From positions 32,219,602 to 32,283,601 of the forward strand of contig CM019707.1 of NCBI GenBank assembly GCA_009760885.1: a DNA stretch of 64,000 nt, written 5' to 3'. The position numbers and the translations under genes are program-made. Position 1 is the stretch's first letter. The number at the start of each line of letters is the position of its first letter. Shown here in pieces: positions 10,033 to 21,715 of this stretch. Source of the stretch: Achatina immaculata (lineage: Eukaryota; Mollusca; Gastropoda; Stylommatophora; Achatinidae). The notes beneath the pieces were generated by a model. That model saw only the letters and a program-made list of their open reading frames with translations. It searched no databases and was not told the origin of the DNA.

Positions 10033-10924
10033 AACAAGACAATCATCACCAGGTGCCGTGCCGACTGCCGTTGGCTCTTATGCTTCTCCAGAGTACACGA
10101 TCCTTCATGCAGGCCATCAGTTCAGTTGGTGATCTCCTCTCACACCATCACGTCAGACTGTCCAGTATCATTTTTCTTGGTCTTCCTCTTTATCATCTTC
10201 CTTCTATTTTTCCTGTTGTTATAATATTTTCAATGCCCCCTCTTCTCATTGCATGTTTTATTAAAGAACATTGTCTCTCTCTTATTTTTTTTTGTTTTTT
10301 TGACAAGAATTTTTTGTCTCTCCTGCTCTTCTCGTGCACTCTTTATTTTTTGCTGTCCAGGGGATTCGCAACATTCTTCTAATAAACCACATTTCTGCTG
10401 CTTCCAATGATTTTTCTGCAAACCTGCGTATTGTCCATGATTCGCTTCTATATAACAAGATAGGTTCAATATAGCATTTTAGGATTTGTTTTCTAACATT
10501 CATTGATAAGGATGTGTTGGCTAATATGTTTCTCATTCTCTGAAATGCCGTCTTTGCTTGGCCTATTCTGTTCCTAATTTCTGTTCTGCATTTCCCATCT
10601 GAAGTTATTACTGCTCCAAGGTATTTGAATTTCTGCACCTGCTTTAGAATATTTCCATTTAATTTTATACTGCATGTTGATTGATTCTGTTTCTTAGATA
10701 TAACCATAGTCTCTGTCTTTTTAATATTTAAAGTAAGGCCTTTCTGTTCACTTCCTTTAGCGACTTTATCCAAGAGATTTTGCAGGTCTTGTTGGTTCCC
10801 AGCTATAAGTACTGTGTCGTCAGCATACCGAAGGTTGTTAATATTGTATCCTCCAATTTTTATGCCTGGTTCTGTGATGATCGTTCTTAGAATATTCTTG
10901 CCTTACAGAGAAAAAACAAGACAA
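10033..10924 (-). mobile_element. LINE family 1, copy A, 5'-truncated, 10-bp duplication
   Basis: The element is 10043-10914 on the minus strand, with AACAAGACAA at 10033-10042 and 10915-10924. It aligns through its length with 27420-28272 and 40553-41412. The 3' tail is GGCACCTGGTGATGA. Truncation falls just upstream of the reverse-transcriptase YADD region, so only the C-terminal half is retained. Confidence 0.9.
10052..10914 (-). pseudogene. RTE-like reverse transcriptase C-terminal part, copy A
   Basis: The 10282-10773 frame holds [20 protein letters not shown] (RT motif D region), [18 protein letters not shown] (thumb side), the CYIEPILLY region with a SESW motif, and [12 protein letters not shown], all typical of the RTE/BovB group. 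The frame breaks near 10285-10340, in a region with expanded A runs (T runs on the plus strand), and then resumes in another frame to a C-terminus ending ...HGT. No complete catalytic domain remains, so this copy is dead. Confidence 0.85.
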
Positions 10925-11590
10925 ACAATGCAATATTTCGGCTTCCGCCCTCATCAGATAGTACCAACAGTTAATATCAACGACTTTCTTGTAGTATTTA
11001 CATAAACCGAAGTCTGCACAAGTTCCACTCTGTATATGCCAGAAATTGTCTGTAAACTCCAGATCTCATCATGCAGACTTGCACTCTCTACAGAGGCTTA
11101 AGAACCCAAACCTGGACCCCAGGACAAAGAGCACGAATGGAAAGCTGTGTTGCCTATATGAAGCATTCCTGCTGAGGATGGGATTAACGAAAGCTACCAG
11201 TCTTCTTGTCTAGATAGCTGGCCACATGAGACTGAGCTCAGCAACGCGTGTTCACATTTCAGAACGTGTATGCACCATATTAAGTAGTTTATCTAACGAT
11301 AAACCAGTATTTGGAAGACGTAGTTTCTGTACAGTATAGTTCATCTAGTTCTATCAGTTTCTCTCTGTGAAAAAAAAAAACAACCTATAGCCAGAGTTCG
11401 CGCATGAACTACCTTAGCAGTTATCGCTCTTATCAGATACTGCAAGACACGAAATGGGATTAGCAATATGATATTAGTCATTTATGTTGACAAGTACACA
11501 ACAGACGGCTATTTACTGACAACTACTTGAAAGTCATGCTGTCAACCGCCGCTAATCGTTCGCTTCAGCGGAAGTTTTTTTCTCTTACGC
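10925..11590. other. Unassigned unique-looking DNA
   Basis: Balanced composition, no tandem repeat, no recognisable protein. It may hold an older element too diverged to identify by eye. Confidence 0.5.
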
Positions 11591-11592
11591 CG

Positions 11593-11853
11593 CGTGGCCG
11601 AGCGGTTAGTGTGCTGTACTTGTATCCTGGAGGTTAGTGCGATGTACTTGTATCCTGGAGGTTAGTGCGATGTACTTGTCGTATCGGAGCGGTTGGTACG
11701 CTGTATTTGTCGTGTCTGAGCGGTTAGTACGCTGTATTTGTGGTGTCCGAGCAGTTAGTACGCTGTATTTGTGGTGTCCGAGCAGTTAGTATGCTGTATT
11801 TGTGGTGTCCGAGCGGTTAGTACGCTGTATTTGTCGTATCGCAGCGGTTACTG
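11593..11853 (+). repeat. 31-bp minisatellite built on a tRNA-like box A
   Basis: The left edge GCGTGGCCGAGCGGTTAGTG (box A-like TGGCCGAGCGG, 11595-11605) looks like the 5' half of a tRNA-Leu/Ser-type gene or a tRNA-derived SINE head. It is followed by two units of about 28 bp and then about six of 31 bp, each repeating GAGCGGTTAGTACGCTGTAT. No box B or tRNA 3' half follows, so no functional tRNA is called. Confidence 0.8.
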
Positions 11854-12906
11854 TTTTCTCGCAGGAAACATTGCTATCCTGAAATGCGAGATTTAACTCA
11901 TAATATTCTGTCCAGCGGGTATCATGTAACTTCACATACTTCAGATTTCGACGCTACCCTTTTCTTTATTTTTACATTTTAGAGTGAGAAAAGGTGGATT
12001 TTTTCCCCGAAAAAATGTGAGTGCAACATCCTAATCATTATCTATCTCTGCGTGGATGATGATGATGATGATGATGATGTACTGTGCAAAGTTCTTAAAC
12101 GTTGAAGTAATATATACCTATATTTAGCCGCGCCATACTGAAGCTCAGGGGGAAGTTTTTTCTGTGTAACTTCTAGGACAACACTGCTCCATCTTCTTGT
12201 GTACGCCCTCTTGAAATTAAGGAAATCATGACAATGTGCCGCCATCTTACTTATTATCACGAACATCACTATCACCATAAACACGGTGCTGAAAGAGCAA
12301 AATGCTGTATCTCATGATATTCTGAACAAGATGTTAAATTATGCAAAGTAACCGTTTTACAAAGGTATTTATTGAATGATTGTATCAAGAGACGTAAAAC
12401 ATAATAGAAACCACACTCGAAGTTCAAGGACACAGGACAAGATGGCGGCAGGGATAAAGATGATTGGACACAAATAAAAGAAATAGACTAGATTCAGCCT
12501 GGTCAAGGGACCGGACAAGACCGGGGGGGGGGGGGGAGAGGGTGGAAGGGGAGGGTGTCACTGCCAGGTCCTCTTACAGGAAACTGGTCTGGTGGTGAAA
12601 AGCTATGTACGGCCCCCTACTCCGACTGATTAGCCATTCTGCCTTCTTAAAGCGAATGAAGGCCCCGACTCTTAAGCAAGGCATCAACCTCGTATTAGGC
12701 ACAGTCAATGCAGACAACCTTCTGAGTGGAGACGGCACAGGATGATGATAGCTGATTTTGTTAAAAGATAATTCATTCATAGACGTACATCAACCCTGGT
12801 TTACATGAAAGGAAAGAACAATAGGAGTTTCACAGAAGTGTCAGCTAGTTGTTGGTTTGTGTAACAAGGAAATCATATGAAACCTACACAGTCTACAGAT
12901 CTACAT
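11854..12906. other. Unassigned DNA with small microsatellites
   Basis: A GAT run is near 12056-12078 and a G run near 12522-12535. The 68-codon and 80-codon minus frames show no family motif. Confidence 0.5.
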
Positions 12907-12963
12907 CAGAGGTTTTCAAACTTTCCTCCCCTGAAACTCTTGGGTTATCCCACATAAATCTCA

Positions 12964-13392
12964 CTGCGTGCGAAAACTGGAAAACAAGTAAAGAAATAGA
13001 CAACAAATTGGAATCCTTATACAACAAATGCCTAAGGAAAATACTCGGTATAAAGTGGAACGAATTCAAGAACAACACAGAGATAAGACAGATGAGGAAA
13101 CAACAACCTGTATCAAAGGGTGATCAGGAAAAAAGAAGAGAGACATGTCGGTCACGAGACAAGAAGAAACAATCAGAGAATCCCAAAACAACCTATCAAG
13201 TGGAACACAACAGGCTGAAGAAAAAGAGGTCGACCACGTGAAACTCTAAAGAGGACATTGTTAAGAGAGGCCAGTTTAGCAGGCATAAAATCCCTTGATG
13301 AGGTTGAAAAGCTAGCCGAAAATAGGAAAACTTGGCTAACTAACTTGCGAGCCCTATGTTTAAAGGCAAGGGAAGGCTGTAAGCTGTAAGAT
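12964..13392 (+). pseudogene. LINE family 2 C-terminal fragment
   Basis: Aligns with 53890-54310: shared TGCCTAAGGAAAATA, AAGTGGAACGAATTCAAGAA, AGAGGACATTGTTAAGAGAG and CTTGATGAGGTTGAAAAGCT. It codes for the LRKILGIKWNEF and RTLLREA-type tail of the polyprotein, with a deletion in the middle and a shifted frame. The 3' end GGAAGGCTGTAAGCTGTAAG corresponds to the usual TAAGATA tail. No target duplication was found. Confidence 0.8.
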
Positions 13393-13969
13393 AAAACTGC
13401 ACCCGTCAGTGACTGATACTAACAGTTTGTTTGTTTTTTTTAACTTGAATGAGGGACATTTGCCAAAGGCGCAGCTTGAGCATGTAAGGAGTTTCCGTTT
13501 GTTTCCTACTTTACAGGCGGCGTTTTTGCTTGGTAGTTTGAAGGGCAGAGGAGCATGTCGTTTAGCATATGGTAAGATTGTGAATGGAAATACTAGTAAC
13601 AGTTCGTCAGTGATATCTACTAGGTTTGTTGATAAGGATTTTGCTAAAGACTTCGTTTTGTGTCATTTTTTTATAGTGGTTAAGTGGCTAATTATCAACT
13701 AATATATCATCCTTTTTTACTTGTGGACAAAAATATATTAAGCCCAGTGCGAGTTAATCAACCTCATTGCTGCAATTTAACACTTCAACTCGGAAAAATG
13801 ATTTTTAAAAAAGTACATACACTAGAAGAAAAGACAAAAATATGACGATAATTGTATCAACTATGGTTTTACAAGGACAGGTAACAAAGTAGGTCGTATG
13901 TTGTGTGTTGAATATGGAACAGTATCAGGTAACAGTAGTTTGTTTACTGCAAACCATAAAAAACATAAA

Positions 13970-14006
<37 letters not shown>

Positions 14007-14244
14007 CTGAGTGAATGGATAAGAGCGAAACGTAAATGTTATATTATGTCTCTCAGCTTCAATGTTAATTATGTTTGTTACATGAACAGCATATTTGTAG
14101 AATGTTTGGAATACAGTGAAAGATGTATGATAAAGGGCAGAATGTCAGACGGGCCTGCGTGCCCAATTCTTAATCCTTTTGAAATAAAGATCAATCAATC
14201 TCTCTCCCCCCCCCTCTCTCTCTTTCTCTCTCTCTCTCTTTCTA
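13393..14244. other. Unassigned DNA with CT microsatellites
   Basis: CT runs lie at about 13973-14003 and 14198-14240. The rest, including a 97-codon frame at 13409-13702, is not recognised. Confidence 0.5.
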
Positions 14245-14471
14245 AACCTTAAGGCCCAGGGCACATGGGGCTTCCGTAAGGGTTTTCCACACACACCTGT
14301 CCTTTGCCTTTTTCCCCCTCTTGCCCAGGAAGGCCCTCTATTGCTCAACATCCTCTCTGTTGTTCTCCATGTCTCCTTTGGTCTACTCTTACTTCTGTTC
14401 CCCTGTGGTGTCCATCTTAGTGCTATTTTTGGTAGTGAGTCATCCGGAGCAAATGCCTCAACCATCGCCAC
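14245..14471 (-). pseudogene. Non-LTR retrotransposon C-terminal remnant
   Basis: Minus-strand coding reads LRWTPQGNRSKSRPKETWR, matching the basic RWTPxGxRKxGRPKxTWRR segment near the end of many endonuclease/reverse-transcriptase LINE proteins. A CT-rich run borders its 3' side. It is a third LINE type distinct from the families named here; only the C-terminus remains. Confidence 0.6.
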
Positions 14472-14768
14472 TCCAAAGAGTTAACATCCATAGTTATGAA
14501 AACCCAGCTACCGAGTATTTGGAAAGGAAAATATTAGAGGCGATACGAGAAAAGGTGTGTTATTTGTATATCCAGACAGCAAATACACGCTTTTTAGGTT
14601 ATAACGCGTTACCTGTTGTTGCAGCAGCAGATGAGGCCCATATAACTAACATTTTATTTAAAAATTTGTGCATAACATTTAGTGTAATACATATAACATA
14701 CGGTGCATAAGAAACAAGACTTTTAAAAAAATAGTTCTGTGCCATTTTTTTTTATAATTGGGTTCACG
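14472..14768. other. Unassigned spacer
   Basis: No repeat or protein recognised. Confidence 0.5.
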
Positions 14769-15346
14769 TATGTATCAACAGTATGTCAATTCTTTCATGT
14801 ATCAACAGTTAGTCAGTTCTTTCATGTATAAACAGTATGTCACTTCTTTCATGTATCAACAGTTAGTCAGTTCTTTCATGTATCAACAGTATCTCAGTTT
14901 TTTATGTATCAACAGTATGTCACTTATTTCATGTATCAACAGTAAGTCAGTTCTTTCATGTATCAACAGTATGTCACTTCTTTCATGTATAAACAGTAAG
15001 TCAGTTCTTTCATGTATCAACAGTATGTCAGTTCTTTCATGTATCAACAGTAAGTCAGTTCTTTCATGCATCAACAGTAAGTCATTTCTTTCATGCATCA
15101 ACAGTAAGTCAGTTCTTTCATGTATCAACAGTAAGTCAGTTCTTTCGTGTATCAACAGTAAGTCAGTTCTTTCATGTATCAACAGTATGTCAGTTCTTTC
15201 ATGTATCAACAGTATGTCACTTCTTTCATGCATCAACAGTAAATCAGTTCTTTCATGTATCAACAGTAAGTCATTTCTTTCATGCATCAACAGTAAGTCA
15301 GTTCTTTCATGTATCAACAGTAAGTCAGTTCTTTCATGTATCAACA
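14769..15346. repeat. 27-bp minisatellite, about 21 copies
   Basis: Units read TCTTTCATGTATCAACAGTA then AGTCAGT. The 27-bp period keeps frames open on both strands (216 and 183 codons) with nine-residue peptide repeats, which marks them as repeat products and not genes. T/A and C/A variants at fixed positions define subtypes. Confidence 0.96.
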
Positions 15347-15957
15347 TCAGAATTTTGCTAAACTGCGAGCCCCAGCTTTTTTTTTTTTTTTTGGCTTCAG
15401 AAAGATGAATCAACAAATGTTGTAGTTTATACAATGTTTGCGTTTGTTGGTGATATTCCCCAAACTAATGTTCAGTAAGTTCTACTAACCTTCACCAACT
15501 CCTACAACTGCTGAAGAAAGATTTCACGTCTTTGACCTACTTGTGGCATGGTCTGAAATATAACGGCGGCCATGTTCAAGTATTTACACTGATGGGACTA
15601 CATTTTCATTTTCTATGGCATGCATAAAAAAAAAAGTCAGGACACAGAGAGTAGCCGCTGTTGTCCTTCTAGCCATGTACCAGCAGTAAAGCGAAAGCTA
15701 TAACCCTGGAAAGAACTGTTAGATTATATAATAAAAATAGCAAATGTCATAGAGTCAGGGCCGTTTATTTCAAATATCTTCAGTTCACTGTGTCAAGATA
15801 TGGCACGTCTGCGTTTAAAAATTCGCTGGCTTTCTCGTGGAAATAGCTTTGCTGTGCTCCAGCAATGTGAGGATGTAGTTTGTTTTTTTTTTTTTTGTTT
15901 TTTTTTTTTATATCTGAATGTCCTTTTCAAATTGTTTTGCAATTAAAGATAAATCTT
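15347..15957. other. Unassigned AT-rich DNA
   Basis: Contains T runs near 15378-15392 and 15887-15910. Nothing else is recognised. Confidence 0.5.
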
Positions 15958-16430
15958 ATCTTATATATCTTTTATCCTTCTCGTGCCGTTAAACGTCACA
16001 TAGGGCTCGCAAAGTAGTTCGCCAATTTTTCCTGTCTTCGGCGAGTCTTTCAACCTCATCAAAGGATTTTATGCCTGTTAATTTGGCCTCTCTTAATAAT
16101 GTCCTCTTCAAAGTTTCACGCGGTCTGCCTCTTTTTCTTCGGCCTGTTGTTCCACTTGATAGCTTGTTTTGGGATTCTCTGATCATTTCTTCTCATCAAG
16201 TGACCAACATATGTCCATCTCCTTTTCCTGATCACCCATGATACTGGTTGTTGTTCAATCATCTGTCTTATCTCTGCATTGTTCTTGAATTCATTCCACT
16301 TGATGCCGAGTATTTTCCTTAGGCATTTGTTTTCAAAAGAGTCTAATTTCTTGTCTATTTCTTTAGTTGTTTTCCAGCTTTCGCATGCATAAATGAGGGT
16401 GGATATTACATTTGAATTGAATAGTTAAAT
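15958..16430 (-). pseudogene. LINE family 2 C-terminal fragment
   Basis: The minus strand aligns with 53840-54315, from AACTATTCAATTCAAATG through CATTTATGCATGCGAAA to the 3' end CGGCACGAGAAGGATAAAAG. Coding sense shows RKRGRPRETLKRTLLREA and WRTTLRALCDV. One or more frame breaks separate the upstream part. No clear target duplication is seen. Confidence 0.85.
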
Positions 16431-16439
16431 ACTATATAC

Positions 16440-16562
16440 AAAATAAAGACTACCTTTCTGACATATTTGTATATCTAAAATATATGTATATCTAAATGTA
16501 TGTATATCTAAATATATGAATGTCTAAAAATATTATATCTAAATATATGCATATCTAAATGA
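16440..16562. repeat. AT-rich repeat of about 18 bp
   Basis: Degenerate units of ATATATGTATATCTAAA, about seven copies. Confidence 0.75.
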
Positions 16563-16756
16563 AGTAAATACTGAAATGCGAGGCACCAAAGTAACGTTTT
16601 TCAAGAGTACAATAGCAGCACTTAGTATGTTAAAATTCTGTATAGAGGAACCTGCCTGTATTGAAGATTTTAGTATAGTTTTCTACATACAAATAAAACT
16701 GTATTCACCAACGGTGCTAAGGCTTCAGATGTGTACTTGTACATGTACGAACTCCC

Positions 16757-17085
16757 TGTAACTGCGAGCTGTTATTCTTTGCAGCCGATGCTGTAGAGGT
16801 GTTGAGGCACAGCATCGTATCGGCGTGGGAGCGAGTTATGGCAGTTATTTTTTCAGTCCCGGAGTACAGCTAAAAACCAGGAGATGTGCAATGCTTTTTT
16901 AGCAGACTCCACCACCATGGGGACTATGGCGATCCCTGCCCCGTTAGCCAGGCTAGGCCTGTGGGGGGGGGGGGGGTACCACGGAGAGGTGGGACAGGGC
17001 CTTGGTCAGCTATAGTTCATTAACCCTGATGCTAGCATCTCAGCTGTGGATCGCTGATTGCCTCATCGGACAAGTATCTTCATCC
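16757..17085 (-). repeat. R2 dispersed repeat, inverted copy
   Basis: The complement aligns with 31551-31873: AACTGCGAGCTG, GTTGAGGCACAGCATCGTAT, CCACCATGGGGACTATGGCG, and GATGCTAGCATCTCAGCTGT to ATCGGACAAG. A G run of about 12 bases near 16962-16973 is private to this copy. It appears close to full length because it retains both outer segments. Confidence 0.75.
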
Positions 17086-17426
17086 CCTTCAGACATGCAG
17101 TACGTATCTTAATATGTGTAGAAATATTGAAGAGTACTTTCCCCTCAGTTAGAGAAATTACTGCGAACTGAAAATCTCCTTCTTGGAACTGCCTGTGTCA
17201 ACAAATTGTCTTTAAAATTGAAAGTAAAACTTACAGAAATTTTACGACTGTACGTTGGAAACAAAATTTTGGAGAGAAGAAATTACACAATTTTAGACTG
17301 AAGTACAAATAGAATACTCTGAAATTTACAATCACGTTTTGAAGTTTTTGAAGAGTTCCGCAAAAATAAATCTTTGCGGGGAAAGTGTTTCATTGTAGAC
17401 AGTTTACAAAAACTAAATTTAGAAAC

Positions 17427-17890
17427 AAACTAAATGTAGAAGATGATCTCTGCTTACAGGTGTCAAACATTACATCAAATGTAGATTTCTCCGCTTATGT
17501 GTCAACTATTACACTTAATACTGAATATATATGCGCTTACAGGTGTCATCCATTACACTAAATACTGAATATATATGCGCTTACAGGTGTCATCCATTAC
17601 ACTAAATACTGAATATATATGCGCTTACAGGTGTCATCCATTACACTAAATACTGAATATATCTCCGCTTACAGGTGTCATCCATTACACTAAATACTGA
17701 ATATATCTCCGTTTACAGGTGTCAACCATTACACCAAATATAGAAGATGATCTCCGCTTACAGATGTCACCCATTACACCAAATACAGATGTCAAACATT
17801 ACACCAAATACAGATGTCAAACATTACACCAAATACAGATGTCAAACATGACACCAAATACAGGTGTTAAACATTACACCAAATACTGAA
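17427..17890. repeat. 44-bp array passing into a 25-bp array
   Basis: About seven 44-bp units (ACTGAATATATATGCGCTTA, CAGGTGTCATCCATTACACT) run to about 17760. They are followed by about five 25-bp units (ACAGATGTCAAACATTACAC, CAAAT). The short unit is the 44-bp unit without its AT-rich half, so a subunit was re-amplified at one edge. Confidence 0.92.
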
Positions 17891-18172
17891 GCAAAATGTG
17901 GTCTAAATAAAGCCCATCGAGCCACTAACAAATAAACATACCTTGACTTGGGTTCGCAAGTGCAAATTTTCACACAAGTAACCACACCTGAAATGTATTT
18001 CGTCTTTGATTATTTTTTTTAACAGTTAACATTTTAGAACACCTGTAAAATGTAACTGTCATCAATGAATATTCATAATATTATGTAAAAAAAATTATAA
18101 GGGCTTCAGCAAATTTTTAAAAATTATTTTTGCGTAAAAGCCCCTCCAATCTAAAAAGTTTGGGAACCTCTG

Positions 18173-20560
18173 ATCTATAGTGGAAACTTCTGTTCATGAT
18201 TTTTCAGCAAAGGCAGCCATTACATAGTCCAGTAAATCTTCTTGTCTATTCATTACTCTATTTAAATTCTATGCATCAGTCAACAACAGAGCTAGTCTAG
18301 GTATATAGTTTCCCTGAATGGAAAGAAAAATAAGAAGATAAAGAAAGATTTTCACCTTTAAGGTGGAGTGTTGCAAAAAGAAAGGCATAGAAAAGGCAAG
18401 AATGAGTTAATATATATTCAGCTCCATTTATGAACTTTGACCTTTTTGTTTTTTCCTGCTGTTGAAAAATAAATACAATCGTAAAAGTGTGTTCTTCAAA
18501 ATAGCAACTGTCGGCACTGAATTGTATACCGGTCCATTTATCATCATCTTCCCTAGCTCTCCAAGGATTGTTGGCTGCAGTGAATCTCAACTCATTTTGC
18601 CTTGATGATTGTACCTAGTCAAGTTTCTTCCAACTTCTTAATGTCGGTTAGTCCCTGTCTCTCCTACGCTTTACAATCTTTTCTGTCCATCATGATCTAC
18701 GGTTGTGAGCTTAATATGGCCGAAACACTTTTGTCTATGTCTAAACTTTCCAGTATTTTGATTTCTAATGTTGATGCTTCAGACTCCTTAAACTCTATAT
18801 CTACCATAAGCCGTTGCAATGATTTAGTAAGAAGTCAATATAAAAGCTGATGGTATCTGTCTGCTTGTGCGCTTATGCTTATGCAGATTCAAATTTTAAA
18901 CCAGTAAGTAAACTTACTGTAGCCACGTGGTCATTTCCCAGTAAAAAACATGGAGGTTGTGTTCATAATACATTTTTAATGTGGTTCTGGGATTTTTATT
19001 TGGGATTTTTTTATTTGTTTTATTTTGTGAGGCACATTACGATATATAAATTAGTAAGACACGAAAGGTTCACACCGAAACCTCACATCTGTGTGCTCAG
19101 TAAGTAATAAAGTTGTTCTTACTTTGTCCCTAGTTTATACGTTACGATATTACAAACGTGCATTTTGTGATAGATGAGAGAAATGACGACTACGGCAAAA
19201 CTACTTTTAATAATAAAATAGATGGAGGTGTATGGTTCGGTTTAACAAAAATATAGAAAGAGTGAGAAAGGTGGGCAGAAGCAAGAATGACAGAAAGTAA
19301 GATGAGCATGTACAAATGAGGAACATACAACAATATTTCGGCAAAAACCTCTTTCAAGAATCACGTACAACAACAAAATAACAGATAAAAACATGAAAAA
19401 TAGATGAAATATTAAACGCTTGGCTTTTTCTTTTTTGATATTCTGCTTTGAAAAAAAAAAGGGGGGGGGGGGAAGGGCCAATATATTTTTCATTTAACGT
19501 GATCATATTTCTGCACACTTTCCTCGCTCTTTCTATCTTTTTTTGGTAAAATTTAACCGTACACTTCCATCTACTAAATTCAGTATTCAGTCTTAGGTTT
19601 TTGGTGTCATCGCGACAGAGATACTCCCATAATCGCAGTGGAGGATAAGATGAGATGTTCATGGAGGATAAGTCCTTGATGGTGAGCCACCCAGTGAGGA
19701 CGCCATTTTAGGACCTGCAATAGTCCACATGCTTTCGTCACGAACTCCGTAGCCTTGGCCGTAAGTACGACTGCTTTGTAACTCGGTCGGCCGTAAATCG
19801 GTGCGTGACTATGTTTCCCCTTCCCCCCCCCCCCCCCCCAAACACATGACTTAACAGGGGAACTTACTTCCATCGAAAGTTACCTACTTTGTTATTCCCC
19901 CTTTTCACATAACGGAAGTTCACAGACTTGTGCAACATTCCTCATTTCCTGTTCTAGTTTGGACCATCTTCTTCTCATCCTTCAGGGCAATGCTCGAGCA
20001 TTTCACCACCTCCTACAATTATCCAGCTCCTAGAAACTTGACGGATTTCACATTTTCGGCACTTGTCAAGAAGGAGAATTAGAGTAATTCTCACTGGAAT
20101 GAAAGATCGAAAGAAGCCAAAAGATAACAAGTTTTGACAAAGCAAAAGAGAAGACATTTAAAAATTATGACCAGTGCTCTCTCGGAGAAACGTTTTGGTA
20201 TCTGTCTTCAGGGATGTTAGAAAACGTAGAACAATAACGGCATTCCTGGAGAAAGGCGGGTATCTGATAAAACGTATAGAAACAGTCGAGTTTTTTTCCT
20301 TCATTCTTTTCAGACTTACCTTTGCTCACATAATCTTGCTGCTTTCCCCCCCCCCCCCCTCCGTGTGAATTGATAGTGTTCCCTTCCATTGCTGCCTCTT
20401 TTCGCTTTTATAGATGACTCCATAAATTTGAGCTTCCTTTGTTTAGACCAGCAAATTCTGCAAGGCAATAACTGCAAGGCAATAACTGCACAAAGAACGC
20501 CAGCCGAGAGAAGACAAAATAAACAAATAGAAAGCTGTTCTAGAATGAATAGAAACTGAG
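18173..20560. other. Long unassigned stretch
   Basis: No host gene recognised. The complement of 18600-18850 has weak LINE-like character (an open frame around ESLDIDKS), which I do not call. G and C homopolymers are near 19460-19470, 19827-19840 and 20347-20360. The several 60-100 codon frames show no family motif. Confidence 0.5.
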
Positions 20561-21045
20561 CAAAAGTAGCAATGCTAGATTTTTTTTTTTTAAAACATGA
20601 ACAAAGGCAGCAAAGTTCGGAAGAAAAATAGGAAGACTAGAATTTTTTTAATTGACAAAAGTAGTAATGCTTAAAGTAGAACAGTAGAGTAAAGTTAAAA
20701 GTAAAGTAAAGTTTAAGGTAAAGTAAACAACAAAAAAAACTAAATAAAAGTATCCACGCTAGAATTTTTTTTCAATGAAAAAAGTAGGAATGCTAGCGTT
20801 TAAAAAAAAATGAACAGAAGTAAGAATGCTAGAGTTTTAAAAAAAATTAACAAAAGTAGGAAAACTAGAATTTAAAAAAAAATTAACAAAAGTAGGAATG
20901 CTTGAATTGTTTTTTTAAATGAACAAAATTTGGAATGCTAAAATTTAAAAATAATAACAAAAGTCATTCACCATAGAACAGGTGTATTCAGTTACTGTAG
21001 AAGATAATGAATTGGAGCACTTATGGATTGTCCAGAGAGCACTGA
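20561..21045. repeat. Degenerate repeats of about 40 bp, A-rich
   Basis: Loose units of AAAAGTAGGAATGCTAGAAT followed by a T/A run and TGAAC recur to about 20960. An AAAGT-rich patch lies near 20670-20725. The next array continues without a clear break. Confidence 0.7.
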
Positions 21046-21285
21046 AACACCTAAACAAAGGTAATGTTAGAATGAAACAACTAAACAAAGGTATTGTTAA
21101 AATAAAACAACTAAACAAAGGTAATGTTAGAATGAAACAACTAAACTGTGGTATTGTTAGAATGAAACACCTAAACAAAGGTATTGTTAGAATGAAACAA
21201 CTAAACAAAGGTAATGTTAGAATGAAAAAACTAAACTGTGGTATTGTTAGAATGAAACATCTAAAGAAAGGTAATTTTAGGATAA
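21046..21285. repeat. 30-bp minisatellite, about 8 copies
   Basis: Units read AAACAAAGGTAATGTTAGAA then TGAAACAACT, with a variant AAACTGTGGTATTG in every second or third unit. The ten-residue periodic frames on both strands are products of the 30-bp period. Confidence 0.92.
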
Positions 21286-21529
21286 AAGCAAGACTGGATG
21301 ACAAAAAATAAGTTGAAGCAATACTAGAATGAGGAGAAGTAAAAAAAAAAATTAGCATTACTACCCTGGAAGAAACATAAACACAAGAAATTAAAGAGCA
21401 AACAAATATAAATATAGAATGAAGAAAACTAAACAAGAATTTTTTGTTTGTTTGTACAATAACTAAAATAAAGAATACCACACAAAGAACATTTCTAAGG
21501 AAGAAAAAAAAGAAGAAAAGTGAACAAAA

Positions 21530-21715
21530 AGCAATTCTAGAATAAAGAATGGTTGAAAAAAATAGAATGAAGAAAACAAAATAAATAACGGTTTAAAAAA
21601 TTGAATGAAGAAAACAGAATAAAGAACGGTTAAAAGAAATAGAATGAAGAAAACAGAATAAAGAACAGTTTAAAAAATAGAATGAAGAAAACAAAATAAA
21701 GAATGTTTCCATTTG
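21530..21715. repeat. Minisatellite of about 39 bp, 4-5 copies
   Basis: Units contain AAATAGAATGAAGAAAACAG and AATAAAGAACGGTTAAA. Confidence 0.82.

Larger units (their letters stand above)
12907..18172. mobile_element. Possible hAT-bounded 5.3-kb segment
   Basis: The left end CAGAGGTTTTCAAACTTT (12907-12924) and the complement of the right end, CAGAGGTTCCCAAACTTT (18155-18172), match at 16 of 18 bases and resemble hAT termini. The flanking octamers ATCTACAT (12899-12906) and ATCTATAG (18173-18180) match at 6 of 8, as expected for an old hAT duplication. No hAT transposase is seen. The inside holds LINE fragments, an R2 copy and several arrays. Two unrelated hAT ends are a real alternative. 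Confidence 0.4.

Noticed and set aside
11591..11665. Functional tRNA gene
   Set aside because: Only the 5' half and box A are present; there is no box B or acceptor-closing 3' strand.
18600..18850. LINE remnant on the minus strand
   Set aside because: Similarity to known LINE C-termini was too faint to place motifs.
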